DNA of 64,000 nucleotides from assembly GCF_003403015.1 (NCBI RefSeq), contig NZ_QURL01000001.1, positions 248,001 to 312,000 on the forward strand. The letters run 5' to 3'. The position numbers and the translations under genes are program-made. Within the stretch, counting starts at the first letter, position 1. The number at the start of each line of letters is the position of its first letter. This document shows, piece by piece, positions 52,559 to 62,270 of the stretch. Under the pieces are notes generated by a model. That model was not told the DNA's origin, ran no database searches, and saw nothing but the letters and a program-made list of their open reading frames with translations. The DNA is from Fulvimarina endophytica (GTDB lineage Bacteria > Pseudomonadota > Alphaproteobacteria > Rhizobiales > Rhizobiaceae).

Positions 52559-53899
52559 ATGGCATCGGCAGCGGAACAACTTGCCGCCAATCTGAATTTC
52601 TCCGCCTTTTCGAAGGCCGAGGATCTCAAGAAGCGTATCTGGTTCACCCTCGGCGCACTGATCGTCTACCGGCTCGGGACATATATCCCGATGCCCGGCA
52701 TCGATCCTGACGCGCTGTCGCAGGCGTTCCAGCAGCAGTCGAGCGGTATCCTCGGCCTCTTCAACATGTTCTCCGGCGGTGCCGTCGGGCGCATGGCGAT
52801 CTTTGCGCTCGGGATCATGCCCTATATCTCGGCCTCGATCATTATTCAGCTGATGACGTCCGTCGTCCCGTCGCTCGAAGCCCTGAAGAAGGAAGGCGAG
52901 CAAGGCCGGAAGGTCATCAATCAGTATACCCGCTACGGCACGGTTCTCCTTGCCATGGTGCAGGCCTACGGGATCGCCGCGGGCCTCCAGACCCAGACTG
53001 GAATCGTCGTCGATCCGGGCTGGTTCTTTACGGTCTCGGCCGTGATCACGCTCGTCGGCGGCACGATGTTCCTGATGTGGCTCGGTGAGCAGATCACCTC
53101 GCGCGGCATCGGCAACGGCATCTCGCTCATCATCTTCGCCGGTATCGTGGCACACCTGCCTTCGGCACTCGCGAACCTGCTCGAACTCGGCCGCACCGGC
53201 TCGCTCTCGACGGCCGTGATCATCATCGTCATCGCGCTGGCGATCGGTACGGTCGCGATGATCGTGTTCTTCGAGCGCGCCCAGCGCCGCCTGCTGATCC
53301 AGTACCCGAAGCGCCAGGTCGGCAATCGCATGTTCCAGGGAGATACCTCCCACCTGCCGCTGAAGCTCAATACCGCCGGTGTCATTCCGCCGATCTTTGC
53401 GTCCTCGCTTCTGCTGCTGCCGGTGACGATCGCCAATTTCGCGCAGACCGACGAACTGCCTGACTGGGCGACGTCGATCGTCGCATCCCTCGGTCACGGC
53501 CAGCCGCTCTACATGATCTTCTATGCGGGGCTGATCGCCTTCTTTGCCTTCTTTTACACGGCCGTCGTGTTCAGCCCGAAGGACACGGCCGACAACCTGA
53601 AGAAGCATGGCGGTTTCATTCCGGGCATCCGTCCGGGCGAGCGGACGGCGGACCATATCGATTACGTCCTGACCCGTATCACGGTGGTCGGCGCGATCTA
53701 TCTCGTCCTCGTCTGTCTATTGCCCGAATTTCTCATATCGGCGGCCGGTGTTCCGTTCTATCTCGGCGGTACGTCGCTGCTGATCGTCGTCAGTGTCACG
53801 ATGGACACGGTCGCGCAGGTTCAAGGACACCTTCTGGCCCATCAGTATGAGGGCCTGATCAAGAAGTCCAAACTCAGAGGGGGAAAACGAGGCCGATGA
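52559..53899 (+). CDS. secY: Protein translocase subunit SecY
   Basis: Channel-forming subunit of the Sec translocon, 446 residues with about ten hydrophobic helices. GTYIPMPGID, ASIIIQLMTSVVP, MWLGEQITSRGIGNGISLIIF and QRRLLIQYPKRQVGN are conserved. The ATG at 52559 has GGAG nine bases upstream; an in-frame TTG at 52544 is less likely. The stop overlaps adk (ATGA). rpmJ, which follows secY in E. coli, is not present here. Confidence 0.97.
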   Translation: MASAAEQLAANLNFSAFSKAEDLKKRIWFTLGALIVYRLGTYIPMPGIDPDALSQAFQQQSSGILGLFNMFSGGAVGRMAIFALGIMPYISASIIIQLMTSVVPSLEALKKEGEQGRKVINQYTRYGTVLLAMVQAYGIAAGLQTQTGIVVDPGWFFTVSAVITLVGGTMFLMWLGEQITSRGIGNGISLIIFAGIVAHLPSALANLLELGRTGSLSTAVIIIVIALAIGTVAMIVFFERAQRRLLIQYPKRQVGNRMFQGDTSHLPLKLNTAGVIPPIFASSLLLLPVTIANFAQTDELPDWATSIVASLGHGQPLYMIFYAGLIAFFAFFYTAVVFSPKDTADNLKKHGGFIPGIRPGERTADHIDYVLTRITVVGAIYLVLVCLLPEFLISAAGVPFYLGGTSLLIVVSVTMDTVAQVQGHLLAHQYEGLIKKSKLRGGKRGR

Positions 53900-54543
53900 G
53901 ACTGATACTGTTAGGGCCGCCGGGTGCGGGCAAGGGAACCCAGGCCAAGCGTCTCGTCGAACAGCATGGTGTGCCGCAGCTCTCGACCGGGGACATGCTC
54001 CGGTCGGCCGTTGCGAACCAGACGGATGTCGGCAAGCGGGCGAAATCCATCATGGATGCCGGCGAGCTCGTTCCGGACGAAGTGGTGAACCAGATCGTCT
54101 CCGATCGGATCGAGGAGCCCGATTGCGCGAACGGCTTCATTCTCGATGGTTTTCCGCGGACGCTGAAGCAGGCTGATGCCCTCGCGGAGATCCTCGAGGG
54201 GAAGGGACTGAACCTTGACCGGGTCGTCGAGATGCAGGTCGACGACGACGCGCTCGTTCATCGCATCACGGGTCGCTTCACCTGCAAAAGCTGCGGTGCG
54301 CTCTACCACGAGACGGACATGCCGCCCCAGAAGGAGGGCGTCTGTGACGTCTGCGGGTCGACGGAGTTCGTTCGCCGGGAGGACGACAACGAGCAGACGG
54401 TCCGCAAGCGGCTGCGTGCCTATTACAAGGACACATCTCCGCTGATCGGATATTACCATGCCAAGGGGAGCCTCGCGCGCGTCGACGGCATGAAGGAGAT
54501 CGACACGGTGACCCGGTCGATCGAGGCAGCCATCAAGGGCTGA
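53896..54543 (+). CDS. adk: Adenylate kinase, zinc-type LID
   Basis: Interconverts ATP + AMP and 2 ADP; 215 residues. P-loop GPPGAGKGT at 7-15, GFILDGFPRT, and a long LID with four Cys (130, 133, 150, 153) as two CxxC pairs that should bind zinc. The gene is coupled to secY by an ATGA overlap, the usual arrangement outside enteric bacteria. Confidence 0.97.
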   Translation: MRLILLGPPGAGKGTQAKRLVEQHGVPQLSTGDMLRSAVANQTDVGKRAKSIMDAGELVPDEVVNQIVSDRIEEPDCANGFILDGFPRTLKQADALAEILEGKGLNLDRVVEMQVDDDALVHRITGRFTCKSCGALYHETDMPPQKEGVCDVCGSTEFVRREDDNEQTVRKRLRAYYKDTSPLIGYYHAKGSLARVDGMKEIDTVTRSIEAAIKG

Positions 54544-54591
54544 AAAGACCTGCGAGACGAGGCACTGCGGGTGGCACGGTTTCGTCTTCGC

Positions 54592-54620
54592 TTGACTTGT
54601 CAAGCGGTGTTTTCTATAGC
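54592..54620 (+). promoter_or_regulatory. Promoter of the alpha (rpsM-rpoA) cluster
   Basis: CTTGACTT with TTGACT at 54592-54597, a 17-nt spacer and TATAGC at 54615-54620 (CTATAG one base earlier). It is one of the best matches to the alphaproteobacterial sigma-70 pattern in the window and lies about 130 bases before rpsM, after the adk stop. Confidence 0.65.
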
Positions 54621-54752
54621 GTGGGCCATCCGCGAATCCGTTGCGATCGATGGAGGCTCTGCTCAATCGGGTCGAGCCGCATCGGTCGCTTTTGGTCGTA
54701 GCCATCATGTTCGATGGACCGGCCGCAAACCCAGAATTTTAGGAGTAAGGAC

Positions 54753-55121
54753 GTGGCACGTATCGCTGGCGTCAATATCCCGACGAGCAAACGCGCGGTC
54801 ATCGCGCTTCAGTACATCCATGGCATCGGCCCGGCCCTCGCCAAGCAGATCATGCAGCGCGCGAACCTCACCGAGGATCGCCGCGTCAACGACCTGACGG
54901 ATGCCGAAGTTCTCCAGATCCGCGAGATCATCGATCGCGACTTCCAGGTCGAGGGTGACCTTCGTCGTGAAACCTCGATGAACATCAAGCGCCTGATGGA
55001 CCTCGGCTGCTATCGCGGCCTGCGTCATCGCCGCTCGCTGCCGGTCCGCGGTCAGCGCACGCACACCAATGCCCGCACCCGCAAGGGTCCGGCCAAGGCG
55101 ATCGCCGGCAAGAAGAAGTAA
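54753..55121 (+). CDS. rpsM: 30S ribosomal protein S13
   Basis: Forms bridge contacts between head and 50S; 122 residues. Starts with GTG at 54753 seven bases after [25 protein letters not shown] and [20 protein letters not shown] are diagnostic. The open frame extends upstream without family match. Confidence 0.97.
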   Translation: MARIAGVNIPTSKRAVIALQYIHGIGPALAKQIMQRANLTEDRRVNDLTDAEVLQIREIIDRDFQVEGDLRRETSMNIKRLMDLGCYRGLRHRRSLPVRGQRTHTNARTRKGPAKAIAGKKK

Positions 55122-55248
55122 CGGCGCCGGGCGCAAGGCCCGGTGTCTCGATCGGGGCCGTGGGGCAGGGCGCTTAGCCTCGCCCATCACCCGTATCTGG
55201 TGGAGCCGCTGGTATCACGGCGGTGCTGAGATCCTAGAAAGTTAGAAA

Positions 55249-55635
55249 ATGGCCAAAGAACAACGCGTTCGCCGCCGCGAGCGGAAGAACATTTCCGCAG
55301 GCGTCGCCCACGTCAATTCGACCTTCAACAACACGCTGATCACGATCACGGATGCTCAGGGAAACACGATTTCCTGGTCCTCCGCCGGCGCACAGGGTTT
55401 CAAGGGTTCGCGCAAGTCGACCCCGTTCGCCGCGCAGATCGCAGCCGAAGATTGCGCCAAAAAGGCGCAGGAGCACGGCATGCGCACGCTGGAAGTCGAG
55501 GTCTGCGGACCCGGTTCCGGACGTGAGTCCGCCCTTCGCGCCCTCCAGGCTGCCGGCTTCACGATCACCTCGATCCGCGACGTGACCCCGATCCCGCACA
55601 ACGGTGTTCGGCCGCGCAAGAAGCGCCGCGTCTAA
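55249..55635 (+). CDS. rpsK: 30S ribosomal protein S11
   Basis: Platform protein near the E site, 128 residues: [20 protein letters not shown] and C-terminal [20 protein letters not shown]. Separated from rpsM by 127 bases containing only short imperfect stems; rpsD, present here in E. coli, is absent. Confidence 0.98.
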   Translation: MAKEQRVRRRERKNISAGVAHVNSTFNNTLITITDAQGNTISWSSAGAQGFKGSRKSTPFAAQIAAEDCAKKAQEHGMRTLEVEVCGPGSGRESALRALQAAGFTITSIRDVTPIPHNGVRPRKKRRV

Positions 55636-55774
55636 TAGCCTGTTCGGCCCGCGCGAATGGTGCGGGTCCCGCTGTTTCGTCGTCGCGCCGTAGCCCCACC
55701 GGGTCGCGGCGCTTCGACGTGTCAGAACCCATCGCCACGAATGGATGGTGGCGAGGAAACTGAAAGGCATCCAC

Positions 55775-56827
55775 ATGATTGCTAGCAACTGGCAAGACCT
55801 CTCCAAGCCGAACCAGGTCGTGTTCAAGGGCAGCGGGCGCACCAAGGCCTCGCTGACCGCCGAACCGCTGGAGCGCGGCTTCGGGCTGACGCTGGGCAAC
55901 GCCCTGCGCCGAGTCCTCCTGTCGTCGCTTCAGGGCGCCGCGGTCACCGCCGTCCAGATCGATGGCGTTCTCCACGAATTCTCCTCGATCCCGGGTGTTC
56001 GCGAGGATGTGACGGACATCGTCCTCAACATCAAGGAAATCAACATCGGCATGCAGGGCGAAGGCCCGAAGCGGATGGTGGTTCGCAAGCAGGGACCGGG
56101 CGTCGTTCGCGCCGGCGACATTCAGACCGTCGGCGACATCGAGATCCTGAACCCGGATCACGAGATCTGCACCCTCGACGAGGGCGCCGAGATCCGCATG
56201 GAATTCACGGTCAACACCGGCAAGGGCTACATCCCGGCCGACCAGAACCGGGCCGAAGACGCCCCGATCGGACTGATCCCGATCGACGCGCTGTTCTCGC
56301 CGGTGAAGAAAGTGTCCTACAAGGTCGAGAACACCCGCGAGGGGCAGGATCTCAACAAGGACAAGCTCACCATGCAGATCGAGACCGATGGTTCGATCTC
56401 CGGTGAGGATGCCGTCGCCTATGCGGCGCGCATCATTCAGGACCAGCTTTCGGTGTTCGTCAACTTCGAGGAGCCGCAGCGCGACCAGCGCGGCATGGCG
56501 ATCGGCGTCGGTGTCTCCGGTGGTGCGACGGCCGAAGAGCCGATGCAGGAGCTCTCCTTCAACCCGGCGCTTCTCAAGAAGGTCGACGAGCTCGAGCTCT
56601 CGGTCCGCTCGGCGAATTGCCTGAAGAACGACAACATCGTCTATATCGGCGATCTCATCCAGAAGACCGAGGCGGAGATGCTTCGCACGCCGAATTTCGG
56701 CCGCAAGTCGCTGAACGAGATCAAGGAAGTTCTGGCGTCCATGGGCCTCCATCTCGGAATGGAAGTGCAGGCCTGGCCGCCCGAGAACATCGACGATCTG
56801 GCCAAGCGCTACGAAGATCAGTACTGA
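55775..56827 (+). CDS. rpoA: DNA-directed RNA polymerase alpha subunit
   Basis: Scaffold for RNA polymerase assembly, 350 residues from the ATG at 55775. The N-terminal dimerisation domain has [20 protein letters not shown]; after a short linker the C-terminal domain (from about 265) shows [19 protein letters not shown] and [19 protein letters not shown], the helices that touch UP elements and activators. Confidence 0.98.
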   Translation: MIASNWQDLSKPNQVVFKGSGRTKASLTAEPLERGFGLTLGNALRRVLLSSLQGAAVTAVQIDGVLHEFSSIPGVREDVTDIVLNIKEINIGMQGEGPKRMVVRKQGPGVVRAGDIQTVGDIEILNPDHEICTLDEGAEIRMEFTVNTGKGYIPADQNRAEDAPIGLIPIDALFSPVKKVSYKVENTREGQDLNKDKLTMQIETDGSISGEDAVAYAARIIQDQLSVFVNFEEPQRDQRGMAIGVGVSGGATAEEPMQELSFNPALLKKVDELELSVRSANCLKNDNIVYIGDLIQKTEAEMLRTPNFGRKSLNEIKEVLASMGLHLGMEVQAWPPENIDDLAKRYEDQY

Positions 56828-57015
56828 GCATCATACTCGGTGCGGAGGTCTTCGGACCTCGAGCGAGAAGGGCGCCGGCGGTCTCCGCCGGTGTCATGCA
56901 GAGAGAATGATTCAAAGGAACGGCGACACGTCGCTCGCGGCGTGGACGCAAAGATCCCGACCTTCAGCCGAGACATGGGTCTCGAGCTGACTCTTGATTC
57001 AAGGAAACCCAAACC

Positions 57016-57444
57016 ATGCGTCACGGCAATCACGGCCGCAAACTCAATCGGACCGCCAGCCATCGCAAGGCGATGTTCAAGAACATGGCGACGGCGCTCA
57101 TCACCCACGAGCAGATCGTCACCACCCTGCCGAAGGCCAAGGAACTGCGTCCGATCGTCGAGAAGCTCATCACGCTCGGCAAGCGCGGCGACCTGCATGC
57201 ACGCCGGCAGGCCTTCGCCAAGCTTCGCGACGAATCGGCGGTCGCCAAGCTGTTCGACGCCCTGTCCAGCCGCTATGCCGAGCGCCAGGGCGGCTATACC
57301 CGCGTTCTGAAGGCCGGCTTCCGCTACGGCGACAACGCGCCGATGGCCGTGATCGAACTGGTCGACCGCGATCCCGAAGCCCGTGGCGCCCCCGACCGCG
57401 CCCGCCTCGAAGCCGAGGAGAAGGCAGAGAACGAAGCAGCCTGA
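57016..57444 (+). CDS. rplQ: 50S ribosomal protein L17
   Basis: Last gene of the ribosomal block, 142 residues. [20 protein letters not shown] and [20 protein letters not shown] are conserved; the C terminus has a Glu/Ala-rich tail beyond the E. coli length. Followed by a clear terminator. Confidence 0.98.
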   Translation: MRHGNHGRKLNRTASHRKAMFKNMATALITHEQIVTTLPKAKELRPIVEKLITLGKRGDLHARRQAFAKLRDESAVAKLFDALSSRYAERQGGYTRVLKAGFRYGDNAPMAVIELVDRDPEARGAPDRARLEAEEKAENEAA

Positions 57445-57880
57445 TCACGGCCGTTCGCGTTCGATAGCAGATGAGGAAAGGGGCCCGAGCGGCCCCTTTT
57501 TCGTGTCCGTCGGAAAGGCGGCGCTCCGGCATAAGGGCGTTCCAGACATCTGCGTCGATGACACGTGCGGTCCGCCAGCCCGGCTTCGGGTGCGCCGTAC
57601 TCGTCGACCTGACGATATTATTTCGCGTCCGGCTGTGATGAGGAGTGGTGACCGGGGTCACTCTCCGAACGACGATATAAAAAGCACGTCGAATCTCAAC
57701 CCGGCGATCTTGCCGATCTCCGATCTGTCAGCGAAGCGATGAGTGGAACCGTCGTGCAGGCGGCAACGTCGATAGCGGGACTGTATAACGATGAACGGCC
57801 GGTGAAGCGGACCTGCTATTCGAACCGTCCGCTTGCCAGCGCACATCTCGATCAGTCGCAGACTGCGACAGAGGCAATAG
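57445..57880. other. Intergenic region between rplQ and tRNA-Ser
   Basis: About 435 bases. Apart from the rplQ terminator I see a 14-base perfect palindrome GTGACCGGGGTCAC at 57648-57661 and the AT-rich GACGATATAAAAAG shortly after, which could be promoter DNA. Open frames here are low-quality and cross the rplQ end in another frame. No gene is called. Confidence 0.5.
57477..57501 (+). terminator. Rho-independent terminator after rplQ
   Basis: AAAGGGGCC (57477-57485) pairs with GGCCCCTTT (57491-57499) across a 5-nt loop, with further T residues to 57501. Ends the alpha ribosomal cluster. Confidence 0.88.
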
Positions 57881-57970
57881 TGGCGGATGGGGTGGGATTC
57901 GAACCCACGGTACGGTCTCCCGCACGCCGGTTTTCAAGACCGGTTCCTTAAACCACTCGGACACCCATCC
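57881..57970 (-). tRNA. tRNA-Ser (anticodon UGA)
   Basis: The 90-nt minus-strand sequence begins GGATGGGTGTCCGAGTGG and ends CCCATCC-G-CCA, so the 7-bp acceptor stem pairs fully and CCA is encoded. The anticodon arm reads CCGGTCTTGAAAACCGG with TGA in the loop. A long variable arm and GGTTCGAATCC T-arm fit serine tRNA. No repeat of its 3' end nearby marks an integrated element. Confidence 0.97.
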
Positions 57971-58324
57971 GTGCCTTGATTTGGTTCGCTCTTCCGGTTG
58001 ATGCGCGGCGTGAAAACAGCCGGTGTCACCGAATTGCGACCGAATGGTCATGAGGCAGGCTTTAGCGCTTGACGAAGCAGCCGGTCAACCTGGGGAACGG
58101 CGTCTTGCTGCACTCCCGATGACGTCGGCGTTGAGAGGTCGAGTGCCGTCGCCTGCGAGAGTTCACGAGCCTGTCACGCGCTGTTCGCTTGAGGGACGAG
58201 CCGTCTGCGACGAGGCCGAAACGAGTGGCAGGATTTCCATCTGACTGCTCGCCACCGAATTCTCAGATCTTTGCCGTCGAAACGGCTCGTCTTGCGGAGG
58301 CTGCGGGCTGGGATGCCCGTGGCG
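57971..58324. other. Intergenic region between tRNA-Ser and the siderophore ATPase gene
   Basis: About 350 bases with no credible gene or strong hairpin. It contains the tRNA promoter (minus strand), which I could not place, and the 3' end of the iron-uptake operon. Short plus-strand ORFs have no family resemblance. Confidence 0.5.
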
Positions 58325-59083
58325 TCAGCGCCGGAACAGGCAGACGATCTGATCGTCGACCTGCCGGATGCTCGCTTCGATCCCGAAGATCTCTCCGATG
58401 ATCGTCTCCGTCACGACGTCCTCGACGCGACCTTCGACGGCGACGCGTCCATTTTTCATCGCGACGATGCGGTCGGCATAGGCGGCGGCGAAGTTGATGT
58501 CGTGGAGGACGACGACGATCGTCTTGCCGAGTTCGTCGGCGGCGCGGCGAACGAGGCGCATCATCGCGACCGCATGGCGGATGTCGAGATTGTTCAGCGG
58601 CTCGTCGAGAAGGATGGTCTGGGTGTCCTGAGCAAGCACCATGGCGACGAAGGCGCGCTGGCGCTGGCCGCCCGAGAGCTCGTCGAGATAGCGCTCGGCG
58701 AAATCCTGAAGCCCGAGGAAGCCGATCGCCTCTTCCACCATCGCGCGATCTTCTCCCGTCAGCCGCCCGCGCGAATGGGGAAAGCGGCCGAAGCCGACGA
58801 GATCGCGCACGGTCAGGCGCGCGACGATCTGATTGTCCTGGCGCAGAACCGCGAGCTTGAGGGCCAGCGCATCGCTCGGTGCCTTGGCGACGTCCATTCC
58901 GCAGACATGGGCGGTTCCGGTATCGATCGACAGAAGACGCGCGATCATCGAGAGGAATGTCGACTTGCCCGCCCCGTTCGGGCCGATGATCGCCGTGACC
59001 TCGGCGGCCGGTAGCGAAAGGGTCACGCCGTCGACCACGACCGTGTCGCCATATCGTTTGGAAAGAGCGTTGGTTTCGATCAT
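58325..59083 (-). CDS. Ferric-siderophore ABC transporter ATP-binding protein
   Basis: ATPase of the FepC/FhuC class, 252 residues: Walker A GPNGAGKST, signature [10 protein letters not shown], Walker B ILLDEPLNNLD and the switch His in VVLHDINFAAAYADR. The motif DEPLNNLD with LRQDNQIVARLTVRDLV resembles the petrobactin/catechol-type systems (FatE, YclP, VctC). Last gene of the operon, overlapping the preceding permease by four bases (ATGA). Confidence 0.93.
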   Translation of the reverse strand: MIETNALSKRYGDTVVVDGVTLSLPAAEVTAIIGPNGAGKSTFLSMIARLLSIDTGTAHVCGMDVAKAPSDALALKLAVLRQDNQIVARLTVRDLVGFGRFPHSRGRLTGEDRAMVEEAIGFLGLQDFAERYLDELSGGQRQRAFVAMVLAQDTQTILLDEPLNNLDIRHAVAMMRLVRRAADELGKTIVVVLHDINFAAAYADRIVAMKNGRVAVEGRVEDVVTETIIGEIFGIEASIRQVDDQIVCLFRR

Positions 59084-60111
59084 GCGGTTCCGCGCTTCAG
59101 AAGGAGGACGAGGAAGACGATGCCGCCAATGAACTCGACGACCATGCCGAGGACGGCGTCGAAGCCGAGGACCCGTTCGAGGATCGTCTGGCCGGCAACG
59201 AGGGCGATCGCGGCGAGGAGGCTTGCCGCGAGGATCGTCGCGGCATGTTCGCGCGAGCCGACGAGAACCCGGGCGAGGCTCGCCACGAGCAGTCCGAAGA
59301 AGGCGACGGGGCCGACGAGGGCCGTGGAGACCGCGACGAAGGAGGCGACGATCCCGAGGACGATCAGCACCATGCGCCGATGCTCGATGCCGAGAGAGAT
59401 CGCCGGCTCGCGACCGAGGGCGAGAACGTCGAGGACGGGAAGCATCCGGATGACGGCGAGCGTCACGACGGCGATGACGATCGCCGAGATCCCGAGAAGG
59501 GTGGTGTCGACGGAATTGAAGCTCGCGAACAACCGGTCCTGAACGACGACGAACTCAGTCGGATCGATCAGTCGCTGCATGAGGCCGGAGACGCTGCGAA
59601 AGAGAACGCCAAGGATCACGCCGGAAAGGAGAAGGCGATGGATGTCCCGAGCACCGGTCGACAGGAGCGTTCCGTAGAGAAGGCTCGCAAAGCCGATGAG
59701 GGTGATCGTCTCCACGGTGAAAAGAAGCTTCGGGTCGAGTGCCGCGGCGAATGCCGCGCCAGCGAAGAAGACGAGAACCGTCTGAATCAGGCCGTAGAAG
59801 GCGTCGAACCCCATGATCGAGGGTGTGAGAATGCGGTTGGCGGAGATCGTCTGAAACAGGATGGTCGAGACCGCGATCGCATGGCCGACGAGAAGCATCG
59901 CGGCAAGCTTGGCGCCCCGGAACGGGAGGACGAAGCCCCAGGCGCCGCGCGCATCGATCGTCATGAAGAGGACGCAGGAGACGAGAGCCAGCGCGCCGAG
60001 ACCTGCGAGGATTACGCCGTTTTCTCGGATCGCACTGCGGCGCGGTTTGGACGGCGGGGCGATGGGCCGTGCCGCTGCACGCCGCTCATCGAGCCGGAGG
60101 GCGTCATCCAT
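59080..60111 (-). CDS. Ferric-siderophore ABC transporter permease (second)
   Basis: FecCD-family permease of 343 residues with about nine membrane segments. A ~30-residue charged cytoplasmic N terminus precedes the first helix. Conserved stretches are GHAIAVSTILFQTISANRIL, LTPSIMGFDAFYGLIQT and GPVAFFGLLVASLARVLVG. The FQTI-NRIL block is typical of the FatC/YclO/VctG partner. It overlaps the upstream permease gene by eight bases. Confidence 0.93.
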   Translation of the reverse strand: MDDALRLDERRAAARPIAPPSKPRRSAIRENGVILAGLGALALVSCVLFMTIDARGAWGFVLPFRGAKLAAMLLVGHAIAVSTILFQTISANRILTPSIMGFDAFYGLIQTVLVFFAGAAFAAALDPKLLFTVETITLIGFASLLYGTLLSTGARDIHRLLLSGVILGVLFRSVSGLMQRLIDPTEFVVVQDRLFASFNSVDTTLLGISAIVIAVVTLAVIRMLPVLDVLALGREPAISLGIEHRRMVLIVLGIVASFVAVSTALVGPVAFFGLLVASLARVLVGSREHAATILAASLLAAIALVAGQTILERVLGFDAVLGMVVEFIGGIVFLVLLLKRGTA

Positions 60112-61075
60112 GGGCGGGCCTGCGGCGGAAGAGGAGCGTCAGGAAGACGACGGCGCCGAGAACGCCCATGGTCGTCCCCACGGGGATCTCGTAGGGCATG
60201 CGGATGACGCGTCCGAGAATGTCGCAGGCAAGCACGAGGGCGGCACCGCCCAGCAACACATAGGGGATGGTCTGCCTGCCGTTGTCGCCGGCCAGCATGG
60301 AGACGATGTTCGGGACGACAAGGCCGACGAATGGAATGACGCCGACCGAGACGATGGTGACCGCGGAGACGAGGGACACGATGACGAGGCCGATCGCGAC
60401 GGTGACGCCATAGGGCACGCCGAGCCCCACCGCCACGTCGCGCCCGAGGCCTGCAAGCGTGAAGCGGTCGGCGGCGAGGATCGCGAGTGCGGTGAGCCCG
60501 AGGGCGAGCCAGAGAAGTTCGTAGCGTCCGGCGAGCACCATCGAGAAGTCGCCCGTCAGCCAGGAGCCAAGGGACTGCATCAGATCGAAGCGATAGGCGA
60601 GGAAGTTGACGAAGGCGCCGATGATGCCGGACAGGATGAGGCCGATCAGTGGCACGAGAAGGCCGGACCTCAGTCGCAACCGATGGATGATCGCCATGAA
60701 GAGGGCGGCGCCCGCGAGGCCGAACAGGGCTGCGACGAGCATCTTCGCGAAGATCGGAAGACCGGGGGCCAGAAGCGTGACGGTCAGCATTCCGAGGGCG
60801 GCGGACTCGCTGACGCCGATCGTCGAGGGTTCGACAAAGCGGTTCGAGCTCAGCATCTGCATGATGAGGCCGGCAACGGCGAGGCCGGCTCCCGCAAGGA
60901 GTGTGGCGAAGGTGCGCGGGAAGCGGCTGACGAAGAGAAGGCGGAGGTCCTCTGCGGTTAACCCACCCGTTGCGAGCGAGACCGGCGAAAGATCGCCGGC
61001 TCCGATCATCAGGCTTGCGATGGACAAGGCGGCGACGGCAAGACTTGCCGTCGCCAGGATCGAGCGATTCGTCAT
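60104..61075 (-). CDS. Ferric-siderophore ABC transporter permease (first)
   Basis: FecCD-family permease, 323 residues from the ATG at 61075. The coupling and pore blocks are RFPRTFATLLAGAGLAVAG, IMQMLSSNRFVEPSTIGVSE, GFVG-like IPFVGLVVPNIVSML and the C-terminal LFRRRP. The upstream in-frame extension is antisense to the binding-protein gene and is not coding. Seventy bases separate it from the binding-protein gene. Confidence 0.93.
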   Translation of the reverse strand: MTNRSILATASLAVAALSIASLMIGAGDLSPVSLATGGLTAEDLRLLFVSRFPRTFATLLAGAGLAVAGLIMQMLSSNRFVEPSTIGVSESAALGMLTVTLLAPGLPIFAKMLVAALFGLAGAALFMAIIHRLRLRSGLLVPLIGLILSGIIGAFVNFLAYRFDLMQSLGSWLTGDFSMVLAGRYELLWLALGLTALAILAADRFTLAGLGRDVAVGLGVPYGVTVAIGLVIVSLVSAVTIVSVGVIPFVGLVVPNIVSMLAGDNGRQTIPYVLLGGAALVLACDILGRVIRMPYEIPVGTTMGVLGAVVFLTLLFRRRPAHG

Positions 61076-61145
61076 GAAACTGAGGCGATCCCTTCTGATG
61101 ACCGGGCGGCGCTCTCTCCACGAGAACCTCCCGAACGAGCCCGAC

Positions 61146-62099
61146 TTAAGAGCCGTTCTTCGACAGCGCTTCGCTGATCTGATCGACGCTCGCCTGCATG
61201 GACTGGAGACCCGAGGCGGCGAGATACCAGAGCGCGGGGTCGAGATAGACGACCCGGTCGTTGCGCCATGCTTTGGTGCCGTGCACGAGTTCGTTGTCGA
61301 GAAGAGAAGCGGCCGAGCCGCGCCCGATGGCTGCGTCCCGGTCGATGACGAAGATCCAGTCGGGATCGATCTTGGCGATATACTCGAAGGAGACGGCCTC
61401 GCCATGATTGCCGGTGTCGAGACCCGTATCGGCCGGTTCGATACCGTAGCCGGAGTGGAGGACGCCGAAGCGTGACCCAGGTCCGAAGGCGCTGACCCGG
61501 TTTCCTGTCGTGAGGAGAATCAGCCCTTTGCCGGCGCCTGCGGCTTTCGCCTTCAGGTCTTCGATCGACGATTTGAGTGCGGCGATCTTCGCATCGGCCT
61601 CGTCCGCCTTGTCGAAGATGCTGCCGAGAGCGTGGGCTCGGTCGAAAGCGTTCTGCAGGAAGTCTTCGTTGTCGACCGACATGTCGATGGTCGGTGCGAT
61701 CTGCGACAGGGCTTCGCTCTGGGTGCGCGAACGCCCGCCGACGACGACGAGATCCGGCTGGAGGGCATTCACGGCCTCGAAATCGGGCTCGAACAGGGTG
61801 CCCACCTTGGCGTAGTCCGCGCCGGCGAACTTTTCGAGATAGTTCGGATAGACCGCCGTCGGAACGCCGTCGATCTCGACGCCGAGGGCGTCGAGCGTGT
61901 CGATGGCCGCGAGATCGTAGACGGCGATCGTCTCCGGGTTTGCGGGAACGCTCTTCTCCCCCTGATCGGTGGCGACGGTGATGGTCGAGCCATCCTGGGC
62001 GAGAGTCGGAAGAATTCCGGTCCAGGACAGGATCGTCGCCGAGAGGGCGAGCGAGAGTGCCGAACTAAAAATAGTGCGGCGGCGGAAGATCGTTGGCAT
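61146..62099 (-). CDS. Ferric-siderophore periplasmic binding protein
   Basis: Captures the iron complex in the periplasm; 317 residues. A Sec signal covers about residues 1-35 (RRRTIFSSALSLALSATILSW, then PTLAQDG). The mature part has VPANPETIAVYDLAAIDTLDALG, LQPDLVVVGGRS and the C-terminal GSAASLLDNELVHGTKAW and YLDPALWYLA, which fit the FatB/CeuE/YclQ/VctP group for catecholate or petrobactin-like ligands (inference). The ATG at 62099 is used; the longer frame runs through the promoter. An IRO-box-like site lies about 55 bases upstream. Confidence 0.92.
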   Translation of the reverse strand: MPTIFRRRTIFSSALSLALSATILSWTGILPTLAQDGSTITVATDQGEKSVPANPETIAVYDLAAIDTLDALGVEIDGVPTAVYPNYLEKFAGADYAKVGTLFEPDFEAVNALQPDLVVVGGRSRTQSEALSQIAPTIDMSVDNEDFLQNAFDRAHALGSIFDKADEADAKIAALKSSIEDLKAKAAGAGKGLILLTTGNRVSAFGPGSRFGVLHSGYGIEPADTGLDTGNHGEAVSFEYIAKIDPDWIFVIDRDAAIGRGSAASLLDNELVHGTKAWRNDRVVYLDPALWYLAASGLQSMQASVDQISEALSKNGS

Positions 62100-62152
62100 G
62101 GGCAGGTCCTGTGAAATCTGACGGCCGACTTGCTGTGGACCGCATGATGGAA

Positions 62153-62171
62153 CTTGATGATAATTGTCAAG
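62153..62171 (-). promoter_or_regulatory. IRO-box-like (RirA-type) palindrome overlapping a possible -35 of the siderophore operon
   Basis: CTTGA (62153-62157), nine bases, TCAAG (62167-62171). It contains TGA-N9-TCA (62155-62169), the published form of the rhizobial IRO motif bound by RirA. On the minus strand TTGACA (62170-62165) overlaps the site and could be the -35; the matching -10 is poor. Iron repression of the operon is inferred. Confidence 0.55.
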
Positions 62172-62270
62172 AATTTTGGGAGTGGGTTCGTAAGGCGAGC
62201 GGACGATCCGGGGCATCGTCGTTGGAGGAAGCAGCCCCGGCTCGCGGTAAGTCACGCAACGCTTCGGATG

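Noticed and set aside
57648..57661. Palindrome GTGACCGGGGTCAC as an operator
   Set aside because: A single 14-base palindrome with no gene start close to it on either strand; too little context to assign a role.
57383..57742. 119-residue plus-strand frame after rplQ
   Set aside because: It begins inside rplQ in another frame, spans the terminator and shows no protein family features.
57881..58324. tRNA-Ser as integration site of a mobile element
   Set aside because: No integrase, no direct repeat of the tRNA 3' end and no compositional change were seen nearby.
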